Of a stretch of DNA of 64,000 nucleotides, positions 1-8,770 are shown one piece after another. Origin of the DNA: Candidatus Eremiobacterota bacterium. GTDB lineage: Bacteria > Vulcanimicrobiota > Vulcanimicrobiia > Vulcanimicrobiales > Vulcanimicrobiaceae. Each line of letters starts with the position of its first letter. Positions within the stretch are counted from its first letter, which is position 1. The stretch spans positions 83,059 through 147,058 of the forward strand of contig JAFAKB010000074.1 of assembly GCA_019235885.1 (NCBI GenBank), read 5' to 3'. Below the pieces are notes generated by a model. The model did no database searches and was not told where the DNA came from. It worked only from the letters and a program-made list of their open reading frames with translations. The position numbers and the translations under genes are program-made.

Positions 1-3000
1 ATTCCCTAATGGGCGATGACATGTTCTGCAAAGGTTCGCAGCATTCTCGGGATCGCTATTGCCTCCCCTTGATCGTGGGATGATATGATGTGTCTCGGCT
101 TTATCAGGGCCATTTGGCCCTTTTAAGGGCGTATCGACACCACAATTCTCACACTTCCCATCCGCGTCCTCGTGCGTCTTGACGCGCGTCTTCTCCGCGA
201 AGCGGCGGCCCGCACCCGGCCCGCCGGCGCTCCCGGGGTTGCGAAAGAAATTAGGAAGGCCCGAGTCGGCGCCGCTGGATTGCGGCGCTTCGCCCGGAGT
301 GCCACAAGTGCATCCAAAACCTGGCGGCCGCGGCCATGAGTCTGGCACTGGCGTGTTCGCAAGATCCTGAAGCGCTTTCCCTAACCGCGCGTATAATTTT
401 TGCAAGACTTCCGCCATGTTCGGGGTTATTCCGATATAGCCGCTAGGATCGCTGTAGTCGTAGGCGTTGCCGCGGTTGAACATGTAGCGCTGCTGTGAGG
501 CGGGGTCGTGGACGTCGCCGAGATAGGCGTCCGGGGTCGTCCATGCGCCGAGCGAGGAGTCATAGGCGCGGACGCCGTTGATGGTGACCGTGCTGGCTCC
601 GGGGGCGACGAGTTCAAAGCCGTCGGAGCGGACGTACTGGACGTAGGGCTCCCCGGGCCCTTGGAACCCCGGTGTCGACGCGGTGCTCGCCGCTTCCAAA
701 AGCGTTGGGTCCTTGGGCTGCATCCCCGAGGTGCCGGTGCTGTTGTTGATCGCGATCAGCGTGCCGCTGGGATCGCGGTCGTAGGCGTTCATTCCGGTGA
801 AGTTCGTGTCGCCGGGGACCGCCTCGCCGTCCAGGCCGATGTTGAAGTCGACAACGTTCCCGGAGACGTCGGTGGCGAACAGGATCATGTCGCCGTCCCA
901 GTGCAGGGTGACCGCCGGAGTCTTCCCATAACCACTGAATTGCAGTAAGGCGGGGTGATCGTTCGGTCCCCATCCGACGGTCGTGGGGCCATTGTCCTTG
1001 GTGGACGTAGTCGTTACGTTCGTGCTGGTGTTGGTCGTCATCTTCGACACGACAGCATGCGCGCTCAACACGCGGTTTTCGGCGTTGTACGTGTTGGTCG
1101 TCGTGTTTGTCGTGGTTGAGTTGAGCGTGTAGGTGAGGCTGCGTGGGGGCGCCGTCGTATACGTCACCGACGAATCGGCGACATGGACGTGTCTGGTCAA
1201 GCGGCCGGTCGCGTCGAAGGTCCAGTTGTCGCCGGGCGGCGCGCCGCCGGTCGCTCCGGTCTCGCCGCTGCATTCGCTACCGACGCGTACACCATTGGTG
1301 TAATCGACTAAGTCGCCGCAATTCGAGGGCGAGCCGTCGGCAGCAAGCGCCGTCAAGTTGTAGTACCCGGCCGTTGAGCCGCCCGCCTCCTGCGGCAGGT
1401 TGATGGTATTAGGAGCCCAGTTCTCGCCGCTGATCTCGCCGCGCACGTTCAAGGACGTCGTGAGCGTTTCGGTTACGGGACCGCCGCCGCTCGGCGGATA
1501 GATATCCGGGACATTGGTCGTCACGACGCTGCCCTCGGCGTCGTGCGTGAAGGACAGAGTACCGGATTGGAGTGCCTCGCTCGTGAGCTGTCCGCTCGGA
1601 TTGTCGTACGCGAAATGCTGGGTGTTCACCCCACCGACGTTGAGGAGCCGGCCCGCATCGGTATACGACTTGCTCCACGTGCCTCCCCCGAACGCGTTCG
1701 CCGTTTCCGTCTGCATGTCGCCGTCCGCGCGATAGCTGTATGCCAGCAGATTGGACTGCGTAAAGTTCGGGGAAGCGACCGAGACGGCCGATTCCTTTCC
1801 GTCACCGTAGTACGAGTACGTGAGCTGTGCTGCGTCGGTGAGGCCTCCGCCGCTCGGCTCGATGGACTGTTGCAGCCGCCCGTCGTCATCATAGGCGTAT
1901 TGCTGCGCCCCGAACGTGCCCGAGGTGATCGACGCCTTGCGCCCGTTGGCGTCGTAGACATAGTTCTCGCTCGGGGTAACGCCGTTGTCGCCGGCATAGG
2001 TCTGCGAATGTACTTGGCCCAACTCATCGTAGGCATAAGTCACCGACTCGCCGCTCGGATTCGTCTTCTGCGTGAGCAAACCTAGCGTCGCGGGAGAGCC
2101 GGCGTCGTACGTTTGCTGGGTCGTCTCGATGGTCGGGGGTGTGCCGCCCCCGGTCTGGGCGAGCTGGTAGGAGAAACTTTGAACGCTGCGGTCCAGCGCG
2201 TCGAACGCGTTACCCTTTTGATCGGTCCACCCGCCCCCGATGAGAGACTGGGTCTTGAACAGATTGCCGTAGGCCGCGAACGGCGCAGGTGCCGCCGTCA
2301 TCGTGACGGTCCCGCCGACGGTCAAGTCGTACAAATAGCGCAGCACCCAGGCGCCGGCGGTGGAGTCCGTCGGCTGCTGGACCTCGATGAGCCGGTTGGC
2401 CCCGTCGTACCATTTGGTCGTCGTCCCGGCGGTGCAGCTCGTGCCGACGACGCACCCGTGGTGCTCGACCGCGGTTGCAACGTCGCCGTCCAGATCGTAC
2501 GTGTAGGTGCTCGACACGCCGAACGCGCGTTCCGCCGGCGTCTGCTCACTCGCTTTGGAGCCGTCGGCAAAATACGTGTACGTCGCTTGGGTGTTCCAGC
2601 CGGCTTGGCCGCTCGTTTTGCCGCACACCGATCCGGCGTTGGCGGACGTGTCGTCCGGATCGGCCTCGCTCAAGAGCTGCCCGAGCGGGTCATAGGACAG
2701 CACGTACGTCCCGACGCCCTTGCTGTAGCACCGCAGATTTCCCGGCGCATCGTACCAGAAGGTCTGCGCGGGCGTGATCGTCGTGCCGTCGAGCTGCGTG
2801 AACGAATCGCCGGTGACCGAGGTCGGTAGACCGTAATCCGTCCCACCCTGCTGCGCGGCGGCGTACGCAATGCGCCTGTTATAGCCCAAAGGCGTGGTTA
2901 TCGTCGCGAGCTGGCCATAGGGCTGATACGAAGGGTATGTGAAGGCGAACTGCGCGTGCGGCACGGTGTGCGAGGAACACAGCGAGTCGGACGCTGCCGG

Positions 3001-4881
3001 CGGGCTCGTCCAATCAGCGCCCGCGGCGTGCGTCTCCGTCTGGTCGCAGTAGGCGGTCACGTTGTTGTAGGCGTCGTAGTCGTACAGCCGCGTCGGCCGG
3101 AACGTCCCGAGCGAGGTCGTGGTGCTCGGCTCGGCGACGGCGATCGTGTTCCCGTTGCCGTCGTACGCGTAATCCGTTTCGTAGCCGCGTTGATCGATCG
3201 ACGAGATAAGGTTGTTGTCGGCGTCCCAAGTCTCGTTCGAAACGAGCCACGTGCCGGTGCACGTTTGGCCCTGATTCGCGCTCGCCGTGCACTCTTGCGT
3301 CTGCGTCGGTCTGCCGGTCCCGTCGACGACCCAGTTCGCCATGTGGCCATCGGTGTCGCGGAAAAGCGGCGTCGTTCCGCCCAGGTTGAAAAAGTCGTAG
3401 AGAAACACCGTTGCGCCCGTGGCCGCACCCGGCTGGAGCACGGTGTTCGTGCCGTCGGGCGGCGCCCAATTCATCACCCCGATGTGGGCGATCGTCGTGA
3501 GCGTCGACGAAACGGCGCTGCTGCCGACAAATGCAAAGTCGAGATAGCCGCCCTCGCCGAGCATCTGCCAGCGCGGGCTCACGGCATATTGCAGGATCGA
3601 GTCGCTGCCGATCGCAGCGTAGGCGTACGTCTGCACCGGCCGCGTTCCGGCGGCGTTGTTGGGCGGTCGAGAGACCGAGGTGAGGTTCCCCAGCGAGTCG
3701 TAGCCGTACGAGACGGTCGTCACGCCGTCGGGGTACGTGAGCTGCTGCAGCAGCCGGATCCCGTTGAAGTCGGCGAACGAGAGCGTCGCCGACATGCCGG
3801 ATTCGGTCGTCGCGGTGATGGCGCTGATCTTGCCGTTGACCGAGGCGTCCCCGTTGTCCCAGGAATAGTTCAAGGTGATGTAGGTGTTGTTGTTCCGGCC
3901 GATGATTTGATACAGGCGGCCGGCGTACCCTCCGACGCTCGCCATGGCCGGACACGATCCGGCCGGATTCGAGATGTAAAAGTGGTAGATCGTCCCGGAT
4001 TTCTTCGTCCAGGTCATGCCGCAGGCGCCATCCCAGGCCAGGACTGCATGCTGACCCGGTGTAAGCGAAGTGTAGCCGTGGCCGTTCGAGACGTAGTCGT
4101 AGCGCGCACCGTCGATGTCGTACACGCTCTTTGCCGAGGGCGACGTGGCGATGATGTGCGCGTCGAACGTGTTGGTCCAGCCCCGCCCGAACATCCGCTG
4201 GTACGCCGAGTAATAGCCCTCCGGCGTCTGGGACGCCTGAGAGTTGTAGGTCCGGCGGAACGCCATCGCGATGCCCTTATGCGAAATCGCCATGTCGTCG
4301 TCTTGGAGCACCACGTTCCCGGTGCCGACGTTGACCATGAGATGGCCCCCGCCGGGGACGTTTTCTTCTTGATAGCGCCACCACGGGTTGATGCCCGTCC
4401 CGGACGCCGTTGGATCCGAGGGAAGCGACATCGTTCGCCGCGCCCCCGGCCGTGTGCCGGCCGCGGGCATTTTCTGTATCGTACGTCCCTGCTGTGCGTT
4501 GATCGGAGCGCCAAGCTCTTGCGTCGCACGACGCTGCGCGGCGGCGACGGCGTGGTAAACTTCTTGCGGGCGCAGCATCGGCGGCCCGGCCACGCGTATG
4601 CCGTGCGCTCGAACGCCGTGCAGAACGGTCGGGTGCAGGACCCTCGTCGGAGGCGGCGACGGTTTCACGCGCACTGGCTCTTTCACGGGAATGCGCCGCG
4701 GCGGCGTCGCGGGCGCGACGCCCACTCGTTGCGGAATTAGCGTAGCCGCTGCGGCGAGCGGAATGCCGCCGAACCACGGACGCGCAGTGATCGCCTCGAA
4801 CACGAGCGACACCGGCGAGACTTGGCCCAAGAGCGCAAAGGAAAGCAGCGCCGCCAGTGCGGCACGAACGCGGAAGCGCAC
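1..4881 (-). CDS. Secreted Rhs/YD-repeat polymorphic toxin with C-terminal HNH nuclease tip (3' end off window)
   Basis: One uninterrupted minus-strand frame of 1627 codons runs from a GTG at 4881 (GGGAGA at 4889-4894, 7 nt upstream) to base 1 with no stop, so the C-terminus lies outside the window. Residues 1-30 form a signal peptide (VRFRVRAALAALLSFALLG), then a Pro-rich stretch. From about residue 250 onward there are many YD-type repeats (YDYDAYNN, YAYDDDGR, YAYDELGQ), the fold that forms the Rhs/Tc cocoon. The core ends at an AYDYSDPSGY motif (about 1475-1483), the usual boundary before a variable toxin. The last ~145 residues contain CENC (1577-1580), HHIIPRSRGG (from 1598) and CRTCH (1618-1622), a zinc-bound HNH arrangement. 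Inference: a contact-dependent or secreted DNase toxin; its immunity gene would lie left of the window. The tip is less GC-rich than the core, consistent with tip exchange. Confidence 0.9.
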   Translation of the reverse strand, partial: MRFRVRAALAALLSFALLGQVSPVSLVFEAITARPWFGGIPLAAAATLIPQRVGVAPATPPRRIPVKEPVRVKPSPPPTRVLHPTVLHGVRAHGIRVAGPPMLRPQEVYHAVAAAQRRATQELGAPINAQQGRTIQKMPAAGTRPGARRTMSLPSDPTASGTGINPWWRYQEENVPGGGHLMVNVGTGNVVLQDDDMAISHKGIAMAFRRTYNSQASQTPEGYYSAYQRMFGRGWTNTFDAHIIATSPSAKSVYDIDGARYDYVSNGHGYTSLTPGQHAVLAWDGACGMTWTKKSGTIYHFYISNPAGSCPAMASVGGYAGRLYQIIGRNNNTYITLNYSWDNGDASVNGKISAITATTESGMSATLSFADFNGIRLLQQLTYPDGVTTVSYGYDSLGNLTSVSRPPNNAAGTRPVQTYAYAAIGSDSILQYAVSPRWQMLGEGGYLDFAFVGSSAVSSTLTTIAHIGVMNWAPPDGTNTVLQPGAATGATVFLYDFFNLGGTTPLFRDTDGHMANWVVDGTGRPTQTQECTASANQGQTCTGTWLVSNETWDADNNLISSIDQRGYETDYAYDGNGNTIAVAEPSTTTSLGTFRPTRLYDYDAYNNVTAYCDQTETHAAGADWTSPPAASDSLCSSHTVPHAQFAFTYPSYQPYGQLATITTPLGYNRRIAYAAAQQGGTDYGLPTSVTGDSFTQLDGTTITPAQTFWYDAPGNLRCYSKGVGTYVLSYDPLGQLLSEADPDDTSANAGSVCGKTSGQAGWNTQATYTYFADGSKASEQTPAERAFGVSSTYTYDLDGDVATAVEHHGCVVGTSCTAGTTTKWYDGANRLIEVQQPTDSTAGAWVLRYLYDLTVGGTVTMTAAPAPFAAYGNLFKTQSLIGGGWTDQKGNAFDALDRSVQSFSYQLAQTGGGTPPTIETTQQTYDAGSPATLGLLTQKTNPSGESVTYAYDELGQVHSQTYAGDNGVTPSENYVYDANGRKASITSGTFGAQQYAYDDDGRLQQSIEPSGGGLTDAAQLTYSYYGDGKESAVSVASPNFTQSNLLAYSYRADGDMQTETANAFGGGTWSKSYTDAGRLLNVGGVNTQHFAYDNPSGQLTSEALQSGTLSFTHDAEGSVVTTNVPDIYPPSGGGPVTETLTTSLNVRGEISGENWAPNTINLPQEAGGSTAGYYNLTALAADGSPSNCGDLVDYTNGVRVGSECSGETGATGGAPPGDNWTFDATGRLTRHVHVADSSVTYTTAPPRSLTYTLNSTTTNTTTNTYNAENRVLSAHAVVSKMTTNTSTNVTTTSTKDNGPTTVGWGPNDHPALLQFSGYGKTPAVTLHWDGDMILFATDVSGNVVDFNIGLDGEAVPGDTNFTGMNAYDRDPSGTLIAINNSTGTSGMQPKDPTLLEAASTASTPGFQGPGEPYVQYVRSDGFELVAPGASTVTINGVRAYDSSLGAWTTPDAYLGDVHDPASQQRYMFNRGNAYDYSDPSGYIGITPNMAEVLQKLYARLGKALQDLANTPVPDSWPRPPGFGCTCGTPGEAPQSSGADSGLPNFFRNPGSAGGPGAGRRFAEKTRVKTHEDADGKCENCGVDTPLKGPNGPDKAETHHIIPRSRGGNSDPENAANLCRTCHRPLGN

Positions 4882-5287
4882 GAGAAAATCTCCCAACAGC
4901 AGAACAGCTGTGGACCAGAATACTGCGGCAGCGCGCATGACGCAGCGCCGGCAAATAAAACCGGCGCGACATTCGTACGGACAACCCTGGGCGGTACGCT
5001 ACACCCAATGTTTGCGCCGCGTCAAGTGGGTGTTATGAACCGTTTCGCGCAAATGCAGCTGCATTGTCCTAAAGACGTTGTTGCGCTTGGCGGCACATTC
5101 GGCATCACGATTGCGCGCACGCCAGCTTGAATGAACCGTTTCGGAAGATCGCACGACAAAAGTCGCGGTCAGGTACGGCGACTCGACGTGAAGGACACAT
5201 CGGCCTGCGACCCGTACGAACGGAGCCGCGTCGTAGCGAACGGCGCTTGCCTTCCGGTCGGTGGTGTTCTCAGTGAATTCGATTGTT
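4882..5287. promoter_or_regulatory. Divergent intergenic region between rhs and secretin, with palindrome and direct repeats
   Basis: No gene seen. It holds a 14-bp perfect palindrome AATGCAGCTGCATT (5052-5065) and two identical 13-bp copies of ATGAACCGTTTCG (5035-5047 and 5131-5143). For the rhs direction a possible promoter is TTGACG (5020-5025, minus) followed 18 bp later by TAGCGT. The palindrome lies just upstream of that -35 and could be an operator; this is inference. Confidence 0.4.
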
Positions 5288-7903
5288 ATGCGTGAGCGCG
5301 CGGTGTGTGCGATCGTGGCGGCTCTGTTCGTGTCGTCGTCGTTCGCGATCGCGACGGCCGCGCAGCCGCCCGCACACGATGCGCGAAAGGTGTTTCTGCA
5401 CGCGCAAAACGAGCCGGTGCGGAGCGTTCTCGTGCGTATGGCGCGGGATACCGGCACGAACATCGCAATCGGGGACGGCGTTTCGGGATACGTAACGGTG
5501 GAGTTGAACGGCGTCGCGCTGACGAAGGCGCTGCACGCGGTACTCGATCCGCTCGGTGCCACGTTTCAGGTGCACAACGGCGTCTACGACGTCGAGCGCC
5601 CGCCGAGCGCTGCGGCTGCCGGCGCGACGGCTCCGGTCGTGCTGCCGTTGGCGGTCGTCAGCGCGAAGCGGGCGGCCGCGATGCTGCGACCGCTCTTTCC
5701 CGGCGTGTCCATCAGCGAGGACGGAGCCGCGAACGCGCTGGTCGCGATCGGCTCGGCCAGCGACGTGCAAGCGATGCGCACGGTGCTCCAAGGAATCGAC
5801 GTGCGCAATCCGGCATTGCCGGTGACGCAGGCGTTCGCGCTGCACGGAGCGGTTCAGGCGCGGGTGCTCGCGCAAAACCTGCGCGCCGCCTTTCCGACGT
5901 CGAAGTTCGCGGCCGCCGGGGCCAAGCAGCTGCTCGTCACAGCACGCCCCAACGACCTCACGCAGATTAAAGCGGCGATCGATGCGCTCGACGCGCCGAG
6001 CGCCACACCACCGCCGGTGCCGGTTTCGGCCGAGGCCGTACCGGTGTCGCGCCGCCTGCCGCGCGACGTCGCGCGGTCGCTCGCCGCGCAGGTCCCGGGC
6101 CTCCACGTAGCCGTCTCCGGAAGCGCGGTTGTTCTGTCGGGTGCGCCGGACGCCGTTGCACGCGGCAAGGCGCTCGTCGCACAGCTCGATCTGCCGAACT
6201 TCGGCGAGCGCTACACGCAAGTCTATCGCATCCGCACGCTGGATGCGGCTTCGGTCGCCGATCTTCTGCGGCGCAGTTTTCGGGACCTCGAGGTCACCGT
6301 CGATGCGCCGCTCAACGCGCTGGCGGTCACCGGGACGGCGGCGCAGCAGCAACGCATCGCAGACGCCATCGCGCAGCTCGACGCCGCGCCCAGCACCCAA
6401 GGGACCGGCATCGCCCAGCCCGGCGCCTTTGGCGACGGTTCCACGGAGGTTGTCACGCTGAGGTCGTTCGTCCCTGGGCAGTCGACAGGCGGCGTCGACG
6501 CGGTCGCGTCGTTCACGCAAGCGCTGCAGGTCATCACGCCGGACGTGCGCGTCGTGCAACTGCCGACACCGGGACAGATCGCGCTCGTCGGGCCACCGTC
6601 GAGCGTCCGCACTGCGCGGCAGTTCCTCGACAAGGTCGATGTCGTGCCGCCGCTCGTCGTGCTGGACACCGAGGTGCTCGAAGTCGATGAGAGCGTCGCC
6701 AAGAACATCGGCCTTCAGCTCGGCACTGCCGCCCTCAGCACGACGTTCACGGAAATGCAGCCGCCGCCGAACGCGGACGGCTCGCCGCCGCGCCTCGGAC
6801 GATTTCAAGCGCTCTCGCGGACGCCGATCTCGTTTACGGCGCAGCTGAACCTCCTGGTGCAGAACGGCAAAGGGCGCGTGCTCGCCGATCCGCGGATCAC
6901 CACCCTGTCGGGACGCACCGCCAGCATCCGCGCCGGCGACACGATCTCCATCCTCACGACGACTGCCGGCAACGCCGGAACGATCGCAACCACCCAGGTC
7001 CAGAGCTTCCAAACCGGCGTCACGCTGGACATCACGCCATCCGTCTCGCCCGACGGCGGCGTCACCGTCGCCTTGCATCCGGTCGTGAACAGCCTGATCG
7101 GCACGAACGCCGGCGTGCCCGAAATCAGCACCCGCGACACGCAAACGACCGTGCACCTTCAGGACGACGAGACGCTCGTCATCGGCGGCTTGATTCAGGA
7201 GAACGACACCCGGACGACGACCAAGATCCCGCTGCTGGGCGACGTGCCGCTCGTCGGACGCGTGTTCCGCAACGACAACGTGCAGGGGCAGCGCAACGAG
7301 CTGATCATCGTCGTCACGCCGCACATCGTCAAGCCCGGCAAGTCCGTCCTTCCCGGTCCGCCGCTGCAAGCCATACCGACGCCGGCCGCGCTCCCGACGC
7401 TGCCGCCGAACACGCGTCTTCCCGCACCGAGCGGGCAGTTGCCGGCGCAGCGTCTGACCTTCGGAGCGGCCGCAGCGATGCCTGCGCCGATTGCTACGGC
7501 ATCGCCGACGCCGCGCCCGGCTGCGACGCCGGCGCCGGTGCCGACAGCGTTCGCGCAAACGAACGTGTTCACGTTCGGCGCGGCGCCGCAAAGCAATTTC
7601 GCCAAGCCGACCGATCCGGTTCAGATTTTCTACGCGACGCTTTCACCGACCGTGGTTTCGAACGGAACCTCGGTTCACATCGCAGCCGTGACGACCACGA
7701 ACTCGACGACGGTCAAGTTGCAGATCGGCACGCAGAGCATCGGCCTGGCTAAAACGGCGCCCGGCCAATGGCAGGCGTCCTTTCCGTTTCCGCTCGCGGC
7801 GCTCGCGCCCGGACAAACGACCGTAACGGCGTCTCTCATCGCAAGCCGGTCGGACGGTACGTCGGCTACGGTTCCAATTCCGCTCAACGTAACATTGCCA
7901 TGA
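5288..7903 (+). CDS. Secretin (GspD/PilQ superfamily outer-membrane pore), orphan
   Basis: Outer-membrane secretin of type II secretion, type IV pilus or related machines. The frame opens at a GTG at 5261, but the ATG at 5288 gives a clean signal peptide (MRERAVCAIVAALFVSSSFAIATAAQ) and is preferred; about 871 residues. Order: an STN-like short domain (about residues 25-80), several secretin N-type modules (about 90-440), then the secretin core beginning VLDTEVLEVDE and ending with the conserved VIGGLIQENDT... KIPLLGDVPLVGRVF... NELIIVVTPHIV block. After the core comes a ~90-residue Pro/Ala/Thr-rich linker and an Ig-like beta domain of ~100 residues, which is not standard for GspD. No pilQ or gsp partner genes are adjacent, so the machine it belongs to cannot be told from context; the prepilin-like gene at 26032-27741 could be related. 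Confidence 0.88.
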   Translation: MRERAVCAIVAALFVSSSFAIATAAQPPAHDARKVFLHAQNEPVRSVLVRMARDTGTNIAIGDGVSGYVTVELNGVALTKALHAVLDPLGATFQVHNGVYDVERPPSAAAAGATAPVVLPLAVVSAKRAAAMLRPLFPGVSISEDGAANALVAIGSASDVQAMRTVLQGIDVRNPALPVTQAFALHGAVQARVLAQNLRAAFPTSKFAAAGAKQLLVTARPNDLTQIKAAIDALDAPSATPPPVPVSAEAVPVSRRLPRDVARSLAAQVPGLHVAVSGSAVVLSGAPDAVARGKALVAQLDLPNFGERYTQVYRIRTLDAASVADLLRRSFRDLEVTVDAPLNALAVTGTAAQQQRIADAIAQLDAAPSTQGTGIAQPGAFGDGSTEVVTLRSFVPGQSTGGVDAVASFTQALQVITPDVRVVQLPTPGQIALVGPPSSVRTARQFLDKVDVVPPLVVLDTEVLEVDESVAKNIGLQLGTAALSTTFTEMQPPPNADGSPPRLGRFQALSRTPISFTAQLNLLVQNGKGRVLADPRITTLSGRTASIRAGDTISILTTTAGNAGTIATTQVQSFQTGVTLDITPSVSPDGGVTVALHPVVNSLIGTNAGVPEISTRDTQTTVHLQDDETLVIGGLIQENDTRTTTKIPLLGDVPLVGRVFRNDNVQGQRNELIIVVTPHIVKPGKSVLPGPPLQAIPTPAALPTLPPNTRLPAPSGQLPAQRLTFGAAAAMPAPIATASPTPRPAATPAPVPTAFAQTNVFTFGAAPQSNFAKPTDPVQIFYATLSPTVVSNGTSVHIAAVTTTNSTTVKLQIGTQSIGLAKTAPGQWQASFPFPLAALAPGQTTVTASLIASRSDGTSATVPIPLNVTLP

Positions 7904-7956
7904 GCTGACCGCTCAACGCCTTGCACGCCTTGGATCTAGACGCCCTAGTCCAGTCC

Positions 7957-8295
7957 TCACTGCCAGAGAGGGCCGCTTTCTGAGACGTACTCCGCCAGCA
8001 TCTTCAGTACGTCGCATTGGCGCTGCCGAAGCTTCATGGAAAGGACGATCTCGGCACGATTCGCTACGTACTCCAGGTCGGCCGCGATCGCGCCTTGTCG
8101 GCGCGTCACGATTCCGAGCAGAAGAAGCGACACGAGGCCGCTCGTCCCGGCAGAGCTTTCGTACGTGAGATATGCCTCGCGCAGTACGCGTTCTCCGTCG
8201 CTGCACGCCTCTCTCGTCCAGTCGATGCCGGCTTGGTCGAACACGTCGCTCGCCTTGAACGGTACGACGTTCATCCCCGTCGTCGATCCTTTCAT
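7957..8295 (-). CDS. Unknown 112-aa protein, second gene of two-gene module copy A
   Basis: No family recognised. The 112-residue protein has a conserved centre (REAYLTYESSAGTSG, then SLLLLGIV, then AEIVLSMKLRQRQCDVLKML) predicted to be mostly helical and soluble, apart from a short hydrophobic run. It matches the product of 20465-20803 at 94 of 112 positions by eye and both end in GPLWQ. Its start overlaps the stop of the upstream regulator by 4 bp (ATGA), so the two are translationally coupled. Sequence similarity between the two loci stops exactly at its stop codon. Function unknown; a small two-gene autoregulated layout resembles toxin-antitoxin or stress-response modules, but nothing in the sequence proves that. 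Confidence 0.7.
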   Translation of the reverse strand: MKGSTTGMNVVPFKASDVFDQAGIDWTREACSDGERVLREAYLTYESSAGTSGLVSLLLLGIVTRRQGAIAADLEYVANRAEIVLSMKLRQRQCDVLKMLAEYVSESGPLWQ

Positions 8296-8585
8296 GACGC
8301 TCCCCGTTCGAGGTGAAGCGGCGCCATGCGATACACGCCGTCTTCGACGGCGACGCGGACGCCGGCGTTCTGCACTAAGGCAAGATCACGACGAAAGGCC
8401 CGCGGCGATGCGCCGAACCGATCGCGATAGAGCTCGAACCGTACGGCTTCGCGCCGCACGAACCGCGCAATGAGCCAGGCGGCCCGCACGATTCTGGAGT
8501 GCCCGTACTCCACGGGCATATGATCCGGCCGGGTACGCGGCGCCGGCACGGCGAACTGAGGTCCTGTCATTCGATGCACTCTCAT
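8292..8585 (-). CDS. Small winged-helix (DeoR/WYL-type HTH) protein, first gene of module copy A
   Basis: 97 residues. The C-terminal two thirds reads as a DeoR/HTH_11-like winged helix: AAWLIARFVRREAVRF, then LYRDRFGASPRAFRRDLALVQNAGV, then a wing ending GVYRM. This is the N-terminal DNA-binding unit of WYL/DeoR regulators without any ligand domain. The near copy at 20800-21093 agrees at roughly three quarters of positions. It is the first gene after the promoter at 8674-8702 and overlaps the next gene by 4 bp. ATG at 8585 is used; an internal ATG at codon 6 (MTGPQFAVP) is equally conserved in copy B and may be the true start. Probably an autoregulator of the module. Confidence 0.7.
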   Translation of the reverse strand: MRVHRMTGPQFAVPAPRTRPDHMPVEYGHSRIVRAAWLIARFVRREAVRFELYRDRFGASPRAFRRDLALVQNAGVRVAVEDGVYRMAPLHLERGAS

Positions 8586-8592
8586 CGGGTGA

Positions 8593-8629
8593 CGGGCCCG
8601 GTCAGCGTTCTCAGCGCTGATCGGGCCGC
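8593..8629 (-). promoter_or_regulatory. Leader hairpin of module copy A
   Basis: Inverted repeat with 13-nt arms 8595-8607 and 8615-8627 and a 7-nt loop, ending 8 nt before the start codon. One position (8601/8621) is a mismatch in the transcript; the other 12 pair. Copy B has the same hairpin at the same place with a compensated pair change, so the structure is conserved. Could control translation or transcript stability. Confidence 0.65.
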
Positions 8630-8673
8630 TTTAGTTATGACACCGACAGGTTCGCACCCGACGGCGTAACATA

Positions 8674-8702
8674 ATTATAGCACATATGTTCGATAATGTC
8701 AC
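8674..8702 (-). promoter_or_regulatory. Sigma-70 promoter of module copy A with LexA-like spacer
   Basis: On the minus strand: -35 GTGACA (8697-8702), 17-bp spacer, -10 TATAAT (8674-8679). The spacer holds CGAACATATGTGC (8680-8692), which matches the Gram-positive type LexA box CGAACRNRYGTTCG except near its end. The same elements occur in copy B at identical spacing. Confidence 0.75.
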
Positions 8703-8770
8703 GCTCGTAGGATGAATTTTGCTTGTGTATACGCACTAGCGCCGCTGCGAGCGCGGCGTGATGGAACGGT

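Noticed and set aside
2956..4740. 594-codon plus-strand frame
   Set aside because: Exact antisense of the Rhs frame (same codon phase); Arg/Val-rich translation without any domain, while the minus strand reads YD repeats.
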